DNA of 64,000 nucleotides from Ornithinibacillus bavariensis (lineage in GTDB: Bacteria > Bacillota > Bacilli > Bacillales > Amphibacillaceae), in the NCBI RefSeq assembly GCF_018333235.1, contig NZ_BORP01000007.1:62001-126000 (forward strand), in the 5' to 3' direction. Shown here one piece after another: positions 1-9,905 of this stretch. The notes below the pieces were generated by a model. That model searched no databases. It was not told where the DNA came from and saw only the letters and a list, made by a program, of their open reading frames with translations. Each line of letters begins with the position of its first letter. The first letter of the stretch is position 1. The position numbers were made by a program, and so were the translations under genes.

Positions 1-156
1 ACCACCAATAAACAAGCAAATATAGGCTAATATAGATACGATAATGGCAAATACACCTTTTAATTTATATCTACTGAAAGCAATTAATCCGATTGATAAA
101 ATTAAAAAGACCATTCCGCCAATCGATATCCACATATTTAACATTGATTCTGACAA
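1..156 (-). CDS. DUF2768-like small membrane protein (YphE-type), 3' end cut by window edge
   Basis: Small hydrophobic protein of unknown function. The visible 52 residues read as a short N-terminus, one membrane helix, a short basic loop (SRYKLKG) and the beginning of a second helix, which resembles the DUF2768/YphE family that sits close to gpsA and spoIVA in Bacillus. I chose the TTG start at 156 because AAGGGTG lies 7 nt upstream; an in-frame ATG at 144 lacks a comparable ribosome site. The gene runs off the left edge, so its length and C-terminus are unknown. Family assignment rests on topology, the basic loop and position, not on a search. Confidence 0.6.
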   Translation of the reverse strand, partial: MSESMLNMWISIGGMVFLILSIGLIAFSRYKLKGVFAIIVSILAYICLFIGG

Positions 157-359
157 CTTTATTCACCCTTTTTAAGACTAATCCTTTGTTCCTGCAAGTG
201 GTATTATAACATATACATTATTTTCCGGCATTGAATATGGTAAAAGTTACAATTAATCTATCTATTCAAGTATAGCTTACATTGTAAATTCGAAGTATCT
301 GTTTACTTTAACAAGGCGACAGTTCCGTTTAATGGAAAAGTAAATTGTTGCTTAAACAG

Positions 360-398
360 AAAAACCCGGGATGAAGAGGGGCCGTCTTCATCCCGGTT
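360..398 (-). terminator. Rho-independent terminator after spoVIF
   Basis: Twelve-base-pair GC-rich stem (arms about 366-377 and 385-396, seven-base loop) followed on the minus strand by five T residues. It ends the gpsA-spoVIF transcription unit. The rest of 157-498 is AT-rich spacer in which I see no further gene. Confidence 0.85.
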
Positions 399-498
399 GA
401 CTAAATAATACCCACAGCAGGCTCTATCTATGAATGCTTGTGCGTTTCATTTTATGCGAGTAGACGCGAGGTTGTATCCTCACCTGCCCAGCTTTTAG

Positions 499-759
499 CT
501 ACTTTTTAAATAACTGACTCAGCGAGTTGAGATCTGATGGAATTTTGTTATTTGTAATGGATTGAACAAGTTTGTCTTCTTTTTCTTTTGAGATTGGTTT
601 ATTTGCCATTCTTGCTAATTGTCGAACTAGTTTTCTTACTGTTCTCTCATCCGAAAAATTTGCATTTTTAACCGAGTCAGCAACTTTATATATCTCGCTA
701 GGACTAATACCTGCGCTTTGCTGAATTTTGTCAAAGGGATTATTGCTTTTATTGCCCAC
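499..759 (-). CDS. Stage VI sporulation protein F (SpoVIF/YjcC family)
   Basis: An 86-residue soluble protein. The central stretch with DERTVRKLVRQLARMANKPISKEKED matches the core pattern of SpoVIF, a small factor known in B. subtilis to be needed for late spore coat assembly and spore resistance under sigma-K/GerE control. Start is GTG at 759, supported by AAGGAGG seven bases upstream. It follows gpsA by about 60 bp and is closed by a strong terminator, so it may be read from gpsA or from its own late sporulation promoter, which I could not identify. Function is by family resemblance. Confidence 0.8.
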   Translation of the reverse strand: MGNKSNNPFDKIQQSAGISPSEIYKVADSVKNANFSDERTVRKLVRQLARMANKPISKEKEDKLVQSITNNKIPSDLNSLSQLFKK

Positions 760-820
760 ACGCTCGCCTCCTTGCTGCTAGATACTTCAAAATAGTATAT
801 GCAAGGTGCTAAATAGTGTG

Positions 821-1858
821 TTAGCGAGCATAACGGTTCTTTAATAATGAGGCAAGGTCATCCATTTCTTCCCGTTTATCTCGTTTCATTAATTCCTCAA
901 CAATCTCTTTCGGTTTCTTTTGATTGTGGATGATTGCATAAATGCCAGAAGTAATAGGCATTTCGACTTGTTCCGCGACAGCAAATTGGTGAGCAGCTTC
1001 AGCAGTTCTTACACCTTCCACTACCATACCCATATGCTCTAAAACATCCTCTAATTGCTTTCCTTTACCTAATAAATTCCCAGCTCGCCAGTTTCTACTA
1101 TGTACGCTCGTACAAGTAACAATGAGGTCACCTACACCAGGCAATCCTAAAAAACTTAAGGGATTTGCCCCTAGATACGTACCAAGTCGAGTAATTTCTG
1201 CTAGTCCTCTAGTGATTAGGGCTGCTTTTGCATTATCGCCATAGCCAAGCCCATCGGAAATACCTGCACCTAGAGCTATGATGTTTTTCAATGCACCTCC
1301 AAGTTCAATACCTATAACATCATTGGATGTATATACACGAAATACCTCATTAAAGAATAGATCTTGGCTGATTTTTGCATATTCCTCATTGAGAGATGCA
1401 ACTGTTACTGTTGTTGGTTGTCGCATAGCAACTTCTTCTGCATGACTAGGACCCGACAGAACGACAATATCCTCATATTGAACGGAAGGCATTTCTTCAT
1501 CAATCATTTGAGAAACACGTTTCAACGTACCAGGCTCAATTCCTTTGGTAGCATGGATAATAACAGGTTGGTGTGTTAAATTTGCTTCAAGCTGAAGACA
1601 TACTTCTCGTATCGCTTTAGTTGGGACTACGATTAGTACTACATCAACATCTTGTAACGCTTCTTTCATGTCATGAAATGCGACTATTTTTTCTGGTATC
1701 ATAATTTCCAAATAATGCTCGTTTTTATGTGTAGAGTTTATTAACTCTGCCTGTTCCTTCCGATGTGTCCATAGACGTACATCATGTCCATTATCAGATA
1801 ACACAATACTAAGTGCGGTTCCCCAGCTTCCAGCACCTAAAACAGCTACTTTTTTCAT
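821..1858 (-). CDS. gpsA: Glycerol-3-phosphate dehydrogenase [NAD(P)+]
   Basis: Reduces dihydroxyacetone phosphate to sn-glycerol 3-phosphate, the backbone precursor for phospholipids and lipoteichoic acid; cytosolic. The 345 residues have the N-terminal dinucleotide-binding motif GAGSWGTAL at about 8-16, the HATKGIEPGT segment near 100-110, the catalytic-lysine region ELGGALKNIIALGAGISDG near 185-205, and the C-terminal GLPGVGDLIVTCTS/SRNWRAG block typical of GpsA. The ATG has GGGGAGG eight bases upstream. It lies 14 bp downstream of der, an arrangement kept in Bacillus, so the two are probably cotranscribed. Confidence 0.97.
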   Translation of the reverse strand: MKKVAVLGAGSWGTALSIVLSDNGHDVRLWTHRKEQAELINSTHKNEHYLEIMIPEKIVAFHDMKEALQDVDVVLIVVPTKAIREVCLQLEANLTHQPVIIHATKGIEPGTLKRVSQMIDEEMPSVQYEDIVVLSGPSHAEEVAMRQPTTVTVASLNEEYAKISQDLFFNEVFRVYTSNDVIGIELGGALKNIIALGAGISDGLGYGDNAKAALITRGLAEITRLGTYLGANPLSFLGLPGVGDLIVTCTSVHSRNWRAGNLLGKGKQLEDVLEHMGMVVEGVRTAEAAHQFAVAEQVEMPITSGIYAIIHNQKKPKEIVEELMKRDKREEMDDLASLLKNRYAR

Positions 1859-1872
1859 GATGTATGCCTCCC

Positions 1873-3183
1873 CTAACTACGTTTACGTGCAAATATTTTT
1901 ATAGGCGTACCTACAAATCCGAATGCATCACGTATTTTATTTTCCAAAAAACGTTGGTATGAAAAATGCATCAACTCTGGTTCATTGACAAAGACTACAA
2001 AGCTTGGTGGTTTTACAGCGACCTGTGTCGCATATAATACCTTTAACCTTTTTCCTTTAACTGTTGGTGTTGGATTCATAGCAATTGCATCCATAATCAC
2101 ATCATTCAATACATTTGTAGCAATTCGCTTCGCATGGTTTTCACTTGCTTCTTTCACCATTGGTAGTAAGGTATGAATTCGTTTTTTTGTTTTTGCAGAT
2201 AAAAAGACTATAGGAGCATAATCCAAATATTGAAAATGGGCTCTAATTTTTTCTTCGTACTCTTTCATCGTCTTCTCATCGGTCTCAACTGTGTCCCATT
2301 TGTTGACAACAATTACTATTCCTCGGCCAGCTTCATGTGCATAACCAGCAATTTTTTTATCCTGCTCTCTTATACCCGTTTCCGCATCAATTAATACTAG
2401 TACCACATCAGACCGCTCGATAGCCTTTAAAGCTCTAAGCACACTATATTTCTCAGTTGTTTCGTAAACTTTACCACGCTTTCTCATACCTGCTGTATCA
2501 ATTATGACATAATTCTGTCCATCTCGTTTAAGATGAGTGTCTATTGCATCTCTTGTAGTACCCTCAATATCACTAACAATGACACGGTCCTCATTTAACA
2601 ATGCATTCACTAAAGAAGACTTACCGACATTCGGTCTACCAATTAAACTAAAGTAGATGGTATCCTCATCCTCCTCTTCCTCAGAGAATGTTGGAAAATG
2701 TTTGACAACTTCATCTAAAAGATCACCTAGTCCAAGTCCATGTGCACCTGAAATTGGAAACGGTTCCCCAAAGCCTAATGAATAGTATTCGTAAATTTCA
2801 GCGCGCATTTCAGGGTTATCAACCTTGTTTACTGCAAGAACTACTGGTTTATTCGATTTAAATAGTAATTTGGCCACTTCTTCATCAGCAGCGGTAATGC
2901 CTTCTTTTGCGTTCACAATAAACACAATAACATCTGCTTCATCGATAGCAACCTGTGCTTGTTCACGCATTTGTACTAGTAATGGTTCATCTCCAATTTC
3001 AATTCCACCTGTGTCAATTAAGTTAAAACGCGTATTTAACCATTCTGCCTGTGCATAAATTCTGTCTCTTGTAACACCTGGAATATCTTCTACAATAGAG
3101 ATTCTCTCTCCGACTAATCTATTGAAAATAGTAGACTTACCTACATTTGGTCTGCCTACAATTGCTACTACTGAATTCCTCAT
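1873..3183 (-). CDS. der: Ribosome-associated GTPase Der (EngA)
   Basis: Essential tandem-GTPase that assists 50S subunit maturation. Two GTPase domains are visible, each with GRPNVGKS (about residues 10-17 and 185-192), DTGG or DTAG, and NKVD or NKWD, followed by the C-terminal KH-like domain ending [16 protein letters not shown] place the start at the ATG at 3183 (436 residues, the usual length), because the upstream in-frame ATG at 3195 directly abuts the AGAGAGG ribosome site, whereas the inner ATG is about 12 bases from it. Precedes gpsA. Confidence 0.96.
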   Translation of the reverse strand: MRNSVVAIVGRPNVGKSTIFNRLVGERISIVEDIPGVTRDRIYAQAEWLNTRFNLIDTGGIEIGDEPLLVQMREQAQVAIDEADVIVFIVNAKEGITAADEEVAKLLFKSNKPVVLAVNKVDNPEMRAEIYEYYSLGFGEPFPISGAHGLGLGDLLDEVVKHFPTFSEEEEDEDTIYFSLIGRPNVGKSSLVNALLNEDRVIVSDIEGTTRDAIDTHLKRDGQNYVIIDTAGMRKRGKVYETTEKYSVLRALKAIERSDVVLVLIDAETGIREQDKKIAGYAHEAGRGIVIVVNKWDTVETDEKTMKEYEEKIRAHFQYLDYAPIVFLSAKTKKRIHTLLPMVKEASENHAKRIATNVLNDVIMDAIAMNPTPTVKGKRLKVLYATQVAVKPPSFVVFVNEPELMHFSYQRFLENKIRDAFGFVGTPIKIFARKRS

Positions 3184-3417
3184 CGAAAGGAACATCCTCT
3201 CTATATAACATATTTATGTAAATTTACTACCATACCCTTCCATAACTTTATTTATTCTAGCAAAAGATAGTAAGATTAACAATGTTTAATGTTTTCTATG
3301 ATAAATTCTTTTCTGTTGGCCAAAGGTTAGTCACATCTTGTATTACTAAATACTGTTATTCTTTCAAACATACAGAACCCTAATTAGTCTTAAGTATGGC
3401 TTTGATTTTTTCAAAAT

Positions 3418-4008
3418 TTAACGGCCTTTTGGTATAACTTTTGATAAATAGAGGAAGAACTTATTTTTACCTATTTGGTATATTTCTATACTACCGAGAA
3501 GTAGCAAAACAATCAGAAGGGTATCTAGGAACAAAAGCTCTCCAACAATGTCTGGCATGGATAGATTCGTTAACAAAATGCAATACAATAGCTCTCCACC
3601 ACATAACCCTAATGTGCTGATAGCAAGTCTACTGGATAATCCTTTTGTCAAGACCAAGGTTAATAGTACACAAAGGACTGGAATAATGATTAGTCGAGGC
3701 ATGAATAACCATACTGGTGCAATCGATTCCCATATTAATATACTAGAATAACCAATCATAATGGTCATCGCAGAAAAAAGATGATAGCTTAAAGGTTTGA
3801 GACTTTTAATGTATAAGATACTACCTAAAAAAACACAAACATACGCCATCGAAACCTCTACATTGTATACAGAAATGTAAAGATTAGAAAACGTAAGTGT
3901 CAGTAGTATCCATACCGCCATCATTGTTCGAGTTTTTTCCTTTGGCATTAGAAAAGTAACAACGACCCAAATCATCCAACAAAACCAATAAAAAAATATT
4001 CCATCCAT
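3418..4008 (-). CDS. yphA: YphA-like polytopic membrane protein
   Basis: 196 residues, almost entirely hydrophobic, with about six predicted membrane helices and a short basic tail. No catalytic motif is visible. The N-terminus (DGIFFYWFCWMIWVVVTFLMPK) and the position between der and the ypfD-cmk block correspond to B. subtilis YphA, a membrane protein of unknown function. GAAGG lies just upstream of the ATG. Stands alone, about 220 bp downstream of the next-in-line DUF72 gene terminator region and 220 bp upstream of der. Confidence 0.8.
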   Translation of the reverse strand: MDGIFFYWFCWMIWVVVTFLMPKEKTRTMMAVWILLTLTFSNLYISVYNVEVSMAYVCVFLGSILYIKSLKPLSYHLFSAMTIMIGYSSILIWESIAPVWLFMPRLIIIPVLCVLLTLVLTKGLSSRLAISTLGLCGGELLYCILLTNLSMPDIVGELLFLDTLLIVLLLLGSIEIYQIGKNKFFLYLSKVIPKGR

Positions 4009-4347
4009 CTATCCTTCACCCATCCATATTATGGGTTTGTTCACCGTTTTTTAAACTTTTCCTATAGGTTTTCTGATTAATAAATAGATACATACTTTTT
4101 TACAGAATACATAAGGATAAAACAGTTCTAATTTCTAATTTTCCAATGTTATATTTACTAAAGTCGAAAAACATTGGAAATAAAAGAAATATAAAAGCAT
4201 GTCAGCTGGAACTGCGATTAAGACATTTACCAACATCTCTATTCATTGACTCTGGATATGGAAGTGAAGAAAACTATGAGTAACATAGGAAAGATGTAAC
4301 AAAAAGTGGTAAATCTATAATTTGAAATAATCTTATTATAATCCCAA

Positions 4348-4390
4348 TAAAAAACAGGAGGTTAGCATCAAAAACCTAATCCTCCTGAAA
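4348..4390 (-). terminator. Terminator of the DUF72 gene
   Basis: Inverted repeat CAGGAGG(A)TTAG / CTAACCTCCTG with a one-base bulge, followed on the minus strand by a T run. It ends transcription of the gene at 4504-5355. The rest of 4009-4503 is AT-rich and holds no ORF that I can support. Confidence 0.8.
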
Positions 4391-4503
4391 TTATATCCAT
4401 CATTAACCTATCCTCATTTCCAATACGCTACTTCATCTACTTCAAAGTTACTTATCCAAATGTGCTTTATTAGCCTGAAGTCACTATTAGGTTCTGAATA
4501 GGA

Positions 4504-5355
4504 TTAAAATAAATCCAGTTGTCTCGGTGCTAGTCCATCATATTCAATGCCAAGTATTTCTTGAAATTGCTTAGCATTGTTGGCGGCATCGCCACCTGAA
4601 TTATTATTAAATATTACGATTACATCTCTCGATTGTTTCGATATCTTTAGAACTCTTTCTTTCCACTCCAGTAGTTCTTCTTTGTTGTAACTATATAGAT
4701 ATCTGACATCACGCCAATTTGTATCTGCATTTTTCGGCCTTGTCCATCCATGGACATTGCGACCGTGCATTCTAATTAATGTAAGGTCGCTATTTGTAAC
4801 CACTGGAACTATCGGAATTGAACCGTTACCCGCCTGTGGTTCATCCGCAATCCCGTGAATCCAACCATTTTGATTCATAAAATCAATGGTGCTTTCGCGG
4901 TATTTTTCATGATACCAGGTTTGATTTCGAAATTCTAAAGCGACTGGAATATCTCCCATCATACTTTTACAGTATCGTAAATAGCTTACATTTTCCCTGT
5001 TACAATCAAACCACGGTGGAAATTGAAACAAGACCATCGTTAACTTATTTGCATCCTGATAAGGCTTCAATGATGCAATAAATGCTTGAAACATCTCTCC
5101 ATAATCCTTATAAAACCCTTCAGACCGTTGATGTCTAGTCATTCCTTGATAAGCTTTTACCACAAATCGAAAATTATCAGGTGTATCTTTTACCCATTTT
5201 AATGCGTTATGTAATGGTTGTATTGCATAAAAGGAGGCATCGACTTCAACAACAGGAAAATGACTGCTATATTCGGATAATTTATCTTTAGGTTTTATGT
5301 CATGTGTGTAAAGTAAATCATGATCTCCCCAGCCTGTTAGTCCTATGTATATCAT
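4504..5355 (-). CDS. yunF: DUF72 family protein (YunF/YecE-like)
   Basis: 283-residue TIM-barrel-type DUF72 protein; the biochemical function of this family is not established. Recognisable blocks are the N-terminal IYIGLTGWGDH, the FPVVEVDASFYAI strand, RFVVKAYQGMTRH, LFQFPPWF near the middle, PVALEFRNQTWY, and the C-terminal VIVIFNNNSGGDAANNA. GGAGGGGG is seven bases before the ATG. It is monocistronic, with its own terminator. In B. subtilis this slot is next to fni, which is absent here. Confidence 0.85.
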   Translation of the reverse strand: MIYIGLTGWGDHDLLYTHDIKPKDKLSEYSSHFPVVEVDASFYAIQPLHNALKWVKDTPDNFRFVVKAYQGMTRHQRSEGFYKDYGEMFQAFIASLKPYQDANKLTMVLFQFPPWFDCNRENVSYLRYCKSMMGDIPVALEFRNQTWYHEKYRESTIDFMNQNGWIHGIADEPQAGNGSIPIVPVVTNSDLTLIRMHGRNVHGWTRPKNADTNWRDVRYLYSYNKEELLEWKERVLKISKQSRDVIVIFNNNSGGDAANNAKQFQEILGIEYDGLAPRQLDLF

Positions 5356-5740
5356 TTCGATTCCCCCTCCTTTTCTAATAACTTCTACAGAAAGTTTTAG
5401 CTTTTCTATAGTAAACTAGTCTTTTCATCATATCATATTCTAATAAAATCGTAGAAAGCAATTAACAATAAAATAAACATCCTGTTGAATGAAGAGGTTT
5501 ACTATTATCCTTCACCTTCAACAGGTTACAACTTTCTACACACCATTCCATGCTGGAATTCTCTCTTCTTCTCCTAAAAAAATTTAAATTTGACTATCTT
5601 CAAGCATATTCACTTTAATCCTTAGCTTTATTTCAATAGGACTGTAATTCTCCTAGTATGGATTAACTACTACAAGCTTAATTTATTCGCTAGAAGTGGT
5701 TATATGAACAGCTTGAAAAAGCTATAATACGTTCTCACAT

Positions 5741-5775
5741 AAAAAAACTCCTTCCGCTTACTCGCGAAAGGAGCA
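5741..5775 (-). terminator. Terminator of ypfD
   Basis: Ten-base stem CTCCTTTCGC/GCGGAAGGAG with a six-base loop and seven T residues on the minus strand, eight bases after the ypfD stop. A second imperfect repeat (9 bp arms at about 5482-5491 and 5517-5526) lies further on with a weaker T tract. No gene is visible in 5356-5783. Confidence 0.9.
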
Positions 5776-5783
5776 TTGACTAT

Positions 5784-6920
5784 TTATTGTTGTTTAAATT
5801 TATCTAATTTATCGCCAATTAATTCACCAAATTGGAAGTGAGATTGTTCTTCAACTTTTTCGTATTGCTTAAATTCTACAGATTCTTGTTCTGCTTCAAG
5901 TTCTTTAATACTTAAAGACAATCTTTCTTCTTCTTCGTTCATATCTAGAACTTTTACATCAACCTTTTGTCCAACCTCTAAAACCTCCTGAGGTGTGCCG
6001 ATATGTCGATTAGCGATTTGAGAAATATGAACTAAACCCTCAACACCTGGTAAAACCTCAATAAACGCTCCAAAACTAACTAATCGCTTAACCGTACCTT
6101 CAACCACTTGTCCAGGTTTAATTTTTTCTTCAACGCCTGCCCATGGTCCAGGAAGAAGTTTCTTTCTGGATAAAGAAATACGTTCATTATCACGATCAAT
6201 TGATAGTACTTCAACCTTCACCTTTTCACCTACTGCAACTACGTCAGCAGCATTGCGAACATGTTCATGTGCTAATTGTGAGATATGTACTAATCCGTCA
6301 ATACCACCCAAATCAACAAATACCCCGAAATCTGTAATTCGTTCAACAGTTCCTTCTAACACTTGACCCGCTTCAATTGTTTTTAGAACTTTTGCTTTTT
6401 CATTTGCCTGTTCTTCTTCCACAACAGCACGATGGGAAAGAACGACACGGTTTTGCTCCTTATCTAATTCAACTATCTTAACTTCCAAAGTTCTGTCCTG
6501 GTAATCGGAAAAATCATCAACAAAAAACGTTTCAACTAGTGATGCAGGAATAAAGCCTCGAACACCTATATCTGCCACTAGTCCACCTTTTACTACTTCC
6601 TTAACCTGAACATTAAAAACTTCTCCTTGCTCGTATTTATTCTCTAAATCCTCCCAAGCAAGCTCGCGATCTACTACTTTTTTGGAAAGTATAACTTCAT
6701 CATCTTCCACTTTTTTTACGGATAATGTTAATTCATCACCAACATTCACTACTTCATTAGGCGTCTCGATGTGAAGATTCGATAGTTCACTTATAGGTAT
6801 GATTCCTTCCGTTTTATACCCAAAGTCAACAAGAACATGTTTTTCCTCTATCTTAACTACTTTTCCTGTCACTTGATCCCCAACTTGTACATTTAGATTA
6901 TCTTGGTTTAATTCACTCAT
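5784..6920 (-). CDS. ypfD: S1 RNA-binding domain protein YpfD (bS1-like)
   Basis: 378 residues with four consecutive S1 (OB-fold) RNA-binding repeats at about 13-80, 100-165, 187-255 and 272-341; the last two carry the classic endings GLVHISQLAHEHV and GLVHISQIANRHI. The family resembles ribosomal protein S1 but Firmicute forms are shorter and not essential in B. subtilis. An acidic, glutamate-rich C-terminal tail follows the repeats. AGGAGGAATTGGA precedes the ATG. It is downstream of cmk by about 160 bp, the same pairing as in B. subtilis and E. coli (cmk-rpsA). Confidence 0.93.
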   Translation of the reverse strand: MSELNQDNLNVQVGDQVTGKVVKIEEKHVLVDFGYKTEGIIPISELSNLHIETPNEVVNVGDELTLSVKKVEDDEVILSKKVVDRELAWEDLENKYEQGEVFNVQVKEVVKGGLVADIGVRGFIPASLVETFFVDDFSDYQDRTLEVKIVELDKEQNRVVLSHRAVVEEEQANEKAKVLKTIEAGQVLEGTVERITDFGVFVDLGGIDGLVHISQLAHEHVRNAADVVAVGEKVKVEVLSIDRDNERISLSRKKLLPGPWAGVEEKIKPGQVVEGTVKRLVSFGAFIEVLPGVEGLVHISQIANRHIGTPQEVLEVGQKVDVKVLDMNEEEERLSLSIKELEAEQESVEFKQYEKVEEQSHFQFGELIGDKLDKFKQQ

Positions 6921-7079
6921 TCCAATTCCTCCTATTCCATAAATACGAAAGACGCAAGGGTGAAATAAAACGTTCCGCCTGCATCATAGACCCTCTTTTA
7001 ATAACTTCTAATATTTGCATTTATTTGTCAAGCGAGATAATCATTGCAATGCATTAAACTATTCATCATTATCATTTAT

Positions 7080-7763
7080 TTATTGATTAAATTTATTCAC
7101 TTCACGTAGAATACAGTCTGCAACCTCTTCAATAGTTAATGAAGTGGTGTCAATTTCTATTGCATCTTCTGCTTTTACTAATGGTGAAGCTTCACGTTTT
7201 GAATCTATTAAATCTCGTTTTTCTATTTCTTTTTTCAATTCCTCTAAATCAGAGGAAAAACCTTTAGACAAATTCTCTTCATGACGCCTTTTTGCCCGTT
7301 CTTTAACCGAAGCTACTAGAAAAATCTTCACTTCTGCATCTGGGATTACCTTGGTACCGATATCACGCCCATCCATAACTACACCACGCCGTTCAGCAAG
7401 TTTTTGCTGTCGAGCTACCATTTCTCCCCTTACTTTTGGATGCTGGGACACATAGGAAACATTATTTGTTACTTCCTTGGAACGTATATCCATAGTAACG
7501 TCATGTTCATCTAAGTATACACGCTGACCATCAGCTTTCTGGATCAGTTGGATGTCAGTAGACTTAAGTAATTCCTCTAATGCACTTTCATCATGAACAT
7601 CAACCAATTTTTCCAAAGCCTTTAACGTAATAGCACGATACATTGCACCTGTATCAATATAAATATAGGAAAGCTTTGCGGCTACTATTTTTGCTACTGT
7701 ACTTTTACCAGCCGCTGCAGGACCATCAATCGCTATGGCTATTTTTTTGTTCATAAGTTCCAA
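7080..7763 (-). CDS. cmk: Cytidylate kinase
   Basis: Phosphorylates CMP and dCMP with ATP in pyrimidine nucleotide metabolism; cytosolic. The P-loop GPAAAGKST lies at about residues 14-22, followed by [12 protein letters not shown], and the substrate and lid regions [21 protein letters not shown] and RAKRR. Length 227 matches the family. The start is TTG at 7763, five bases after GAGGGG; an ATG three codons later is 14 bases from it and less likely. Upstream is ypfA, about 30 bp away, so the two probably share a transcript. Confidence 0.96.
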   Translation of the reverse strand: MELMNKKIAIAIDGPAAAGKSTVAKIVAAKLSYIYIDTGAMYRAITLKALEKLVDVHDESALEELLKSTDIQLIQKADGQRVYLDEHDVTMDIRSKEVTNNVSYVSQHPKVRGEMVARQQKLAERRGVVMDGRDIGTKVIPDAEVKIFLVASVKERAKRRHEENLSKGFSSDLEELKKEIEKRDLIDSKREASPLVKAEDAIEIDTTSLTIEEVADCILREVNKFNQ

Positions 7764-7795
7764 TCATTCCCCTCATCTAAACCGTTGACCTAACT

Positions 7796-8455
7796 TTACA
7801 GTGTTTCTTTTTGCCTTGCTTCACGTTGTTTTTCGAAGCAGTATAGGATTATAACCTGTTTATCCTGTTCACTTAATGATAATAATTTGATTGATGCGGT
7901 ATTTGCTGAAGATTCATTCTTTATAACTCTTACAATTTCACCTGATAAATGAAGATAATAGTATTTACCAGAATGCATAGGAAGAACAAGATGGAGATAT
8001 ATTTCCTCGCTTTCCCCAATACTTATATGTTTAGGAACAACAATAGAAAGTCCTCCACCACTAATATCAGTAGATACCGTAGTAAAAGGAGAAAATTTTT
8101 GGCTAGCGCTATGAATGGCAACATCGACAGAAGCTTCAACTCTTACATATTGTCTTCGTTGTACACGTTTAATCTCGTCTTCCTTTGGTAATTCAATTAC
8201 AAGTGTTGGTATTTTTCCCTTACGCTTTTCTTTTATTACCGTATTAAACCGATATACGGATTGGTCTTCTCCTATATATTCAGCAATTATATGTGTGCCA
8301 ATTCGAAACGTAGATGTTCTTTTCGTTTTTACATGTACTGGATAATCGATATAAACATATTGTTCATTTATATCCACTACTTTACAACGATACTTATCAT
8401 AATCGCCCAATTCTTGTTCAAATGCTTCAAGAGTTAAAAAACTGCCTATCTTCAT
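7796..8455 (-). CDS. ypfA: PilZ-domain cyclic-di-GMP receptor (YpfA/MotI-like)
   Basis: 219 residues with an N-terminal YcgR-type domain (about 1-90) and a C-terminal PilZ domain. Both c-di-GMP-binding motifs are present: RRQYVR (RxxxR) after residue 100 and DISGGG near residue 132. In B. subtilis YpfA binds c-di-GMP and acts as a clutch on the flagellar stator MotA. The ATG at 8455 is chosen because GGGGG is six bases upstream; the ATG five codons earlier has no ribosome site. Just upstream of cmk. The motility role is inferred from the homologue; no flagellar genes lie in the window. Confidence 0.88.
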   Translation of the reverse strand: MKIGSFLTLEAFEQELGDYDKYRCKVVDINEQYVYIDYPVHVKTKRTSTFRIGTHIIAEYIGEDQSVYRFNTVIKEKRKGKIPTLVIELPKEDEIKRVQRRQYVRVEASVDVAIHSASQKFSPFTTVSTDISGGGLSIVVPKHISIGESEEIYLHLVLPMHSGKYYYLHLSGEIVRVIKNESSANTASIKLLSLSEQDKQVIILYCFEKQREARQKETL

Positions 8456-8514
8456 GCTTATCCCCCACATTATATCTCAACTGAAAGATACACTCTCTAT
8501 TCCATTATCACAAA

Positions 8515-8550
8515 AAAATGAAAAAAGGGAAAGGACAAATACCTTTCCCA
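8515..8550 (-). terminator. Terminator of sleB-ypeB
   Basis: GGGAAAGG/CCTTTCCC stem immediately after the ypeB stop, followed by a six-T run on the minus strand. Confidence 0.85.
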
Positions 8551-8552
8551 AA

Positions 8553-9893
8553 TTAAATTCCTGCGTAATTAATTTCTTTTCCATTAAGTTTTTCAACTTT
8601 TTCCTCTGTTCCATCCATCGCGTTTATGAATATCCGGTATGTGTCATTGCCGAGAATACCTAGGAATTCATAGGTTAAAACTTCATCTCCCAAATCATTC
8701 GTAATAACAGCAAGGAACTCTTCCTGTATCTCAACATTTGGGTTAACGAAATCCTTTGCCTCTTCCTTATCAATAGAAGGTTTTGGAATATCTCGTTTAT
8801 GATGATTCATATAGTAATTATTCGCTGTTAAGCCGAGTATTTCGCCATTATCAAGTGCAACCTTGACTTCAATTGCATCTGAGAAAACTCGAACACCATT
8901 TTGATTATAAACAAACGTATAGTTACCTATGTTATCATATTGACTACTATTCAGAAGTTCCATATTCTCAAATCCATGCTTTTTGATATATTTTTCGGCC
9001 TGGACAAAGCCTTCATTAAGACTAATCTTTTTCTCACCAACTGGTCTATTCACTATCAGCGTAATTGGATTGCCACCTTGCTGCGTGAGATCTAAATAAG
9101 CTCGCTTGTTTCCATCTGAATAAGAAATACTATATAAAGGAATGGTTGCTCCATCACCTGTCTTCGTTACGTTTAAATCTTTAGTCCCATTCACATTAAA
9201 TAATTGCCTACTATATTTGATTGCGTCTTTTTGACTTATTTTCTTACCCTTTACATTTTCATATTGATGATTTTCTGAGGAACTTCCAGGGGTAGTAGGA
9301 TCCACTGTTCCTTCAGAGAATCCCTCAACCTTTTTTTCAACTGTTTTAAACCCATCAATTATTGTATTATCAGCTTGCTCATCATCTGTAGCCAATGCTA
9401 GCTGAACATCCATCCAGCGAAGATTATTTTCCATTGCCGCATATTGCACCTGTCTAAGCTCGTCTTTAATTTCTCCAGCTTGCGTGTATAAATTATTTAA
9501 GGTGTCTAATTCTTTATCTGTTAAAGGATCTTTTTTCAAATCTCGAACTGCTGTACGATACGTAAAGTCTCCGATATTGGACAAAAATTCCTCTGTTTTA
9601 TTAAATGGTAAAAGGGTTAGTGGTAATTGCCCGACATTGGATAACGCATCGGAAGTTAATCGCCAAATTTCTGCGAGCTGTGGTGACAAACGTTCTCTAG
9701 AATTCATGGCAATTGCAGTTCCAATTTTATCATGCATTAAATCCATATTGTATGAGAGCTCGTGAAAGGCTCTTTGATACGTATTTTCTGCTTGCAATAA
9801 GATTGCATTTTTTTCTTGATGCTCTTTATAACCCCACGCAGCAGTTCCGGCAACACCGATAACTAACACAACAATAGAAATCCATCGTAACAT
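8553..9893 (-). CDS. ypeB: Germination protein YpeB
   Basis: 446 residues, matching the roughly 450-residue YpeB. An N-terminal signal-anchor (MLRWISIVVLVIGVAGTAAWGY) is followed by a helical N-terminal region and C-terminal PepSY-like repeats. YpeB is required for stability and localisation of the cortex-lytic enzyme SleB in the dormant spore, and the two genes are adjacent here, 12 bp apart, in the same order as in B. subtilis. Expression is expected in the forespore from a sigma-G-type promoter ahead of sleB. Confidence 0.94.
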   Translation of the reverse strand: MLRWISIVVLVIGVAGTAAWGYKEHQEKNAILLQAENTYQRAFHELSYNMDLMHDKIGTAIAMNSRERLSPQLAEIWRLTSDALSNVGQLPLTLLPFNKTEEFLSNIGDFTYRTAVRDLKKDPLTDKELDTLNNLYTQAGEIKDELRQVQYAAMENNLRWMDVQLALATDDEQADNTIIDGFKTVEKKVEGFSEGTVDPTTPGSSSENHQYENVKGKKISQKDAIKYSRQLFNVNGTKDLNVTKTGDGATIPLYSISYSDGNKRAYLDLTQQGGNPITLIVNRPVGEKKISLNEGFVQAEKYIKKHGFENMELLNSSQYDNIGNYTFVYNQNGVRVFSDAIEVKVALDNGEILGLTANNYYMNHHKRDIPKPSIDKEEAKDFVNPNVEIQEEFLAVITNDLGDEVLTYEFLGILGNDTYRIFINAMDGTEEKVEKLNGKEINYAGI

Positions 9894-9905
9894 GCTTTCT
9901 CACCT

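Noticed and set aside
203-231. TATAAT-like element upstream of the first gene
   Set aside because: No acceptable -35 sequence at the right distance, so not called a promoter.
4009-4503. Possible degenerate integrase-like translation near 4200
   Set aside because: Only a short, stop-interrupted resemblance; not enough to call a remnant.
5482-5527. Second inverted repeat downstream of ypfD
   Set aside because: Imperfect hairpin with a weak T tract; may be a backup terminator but the one at 5741-5775 is sufficient.
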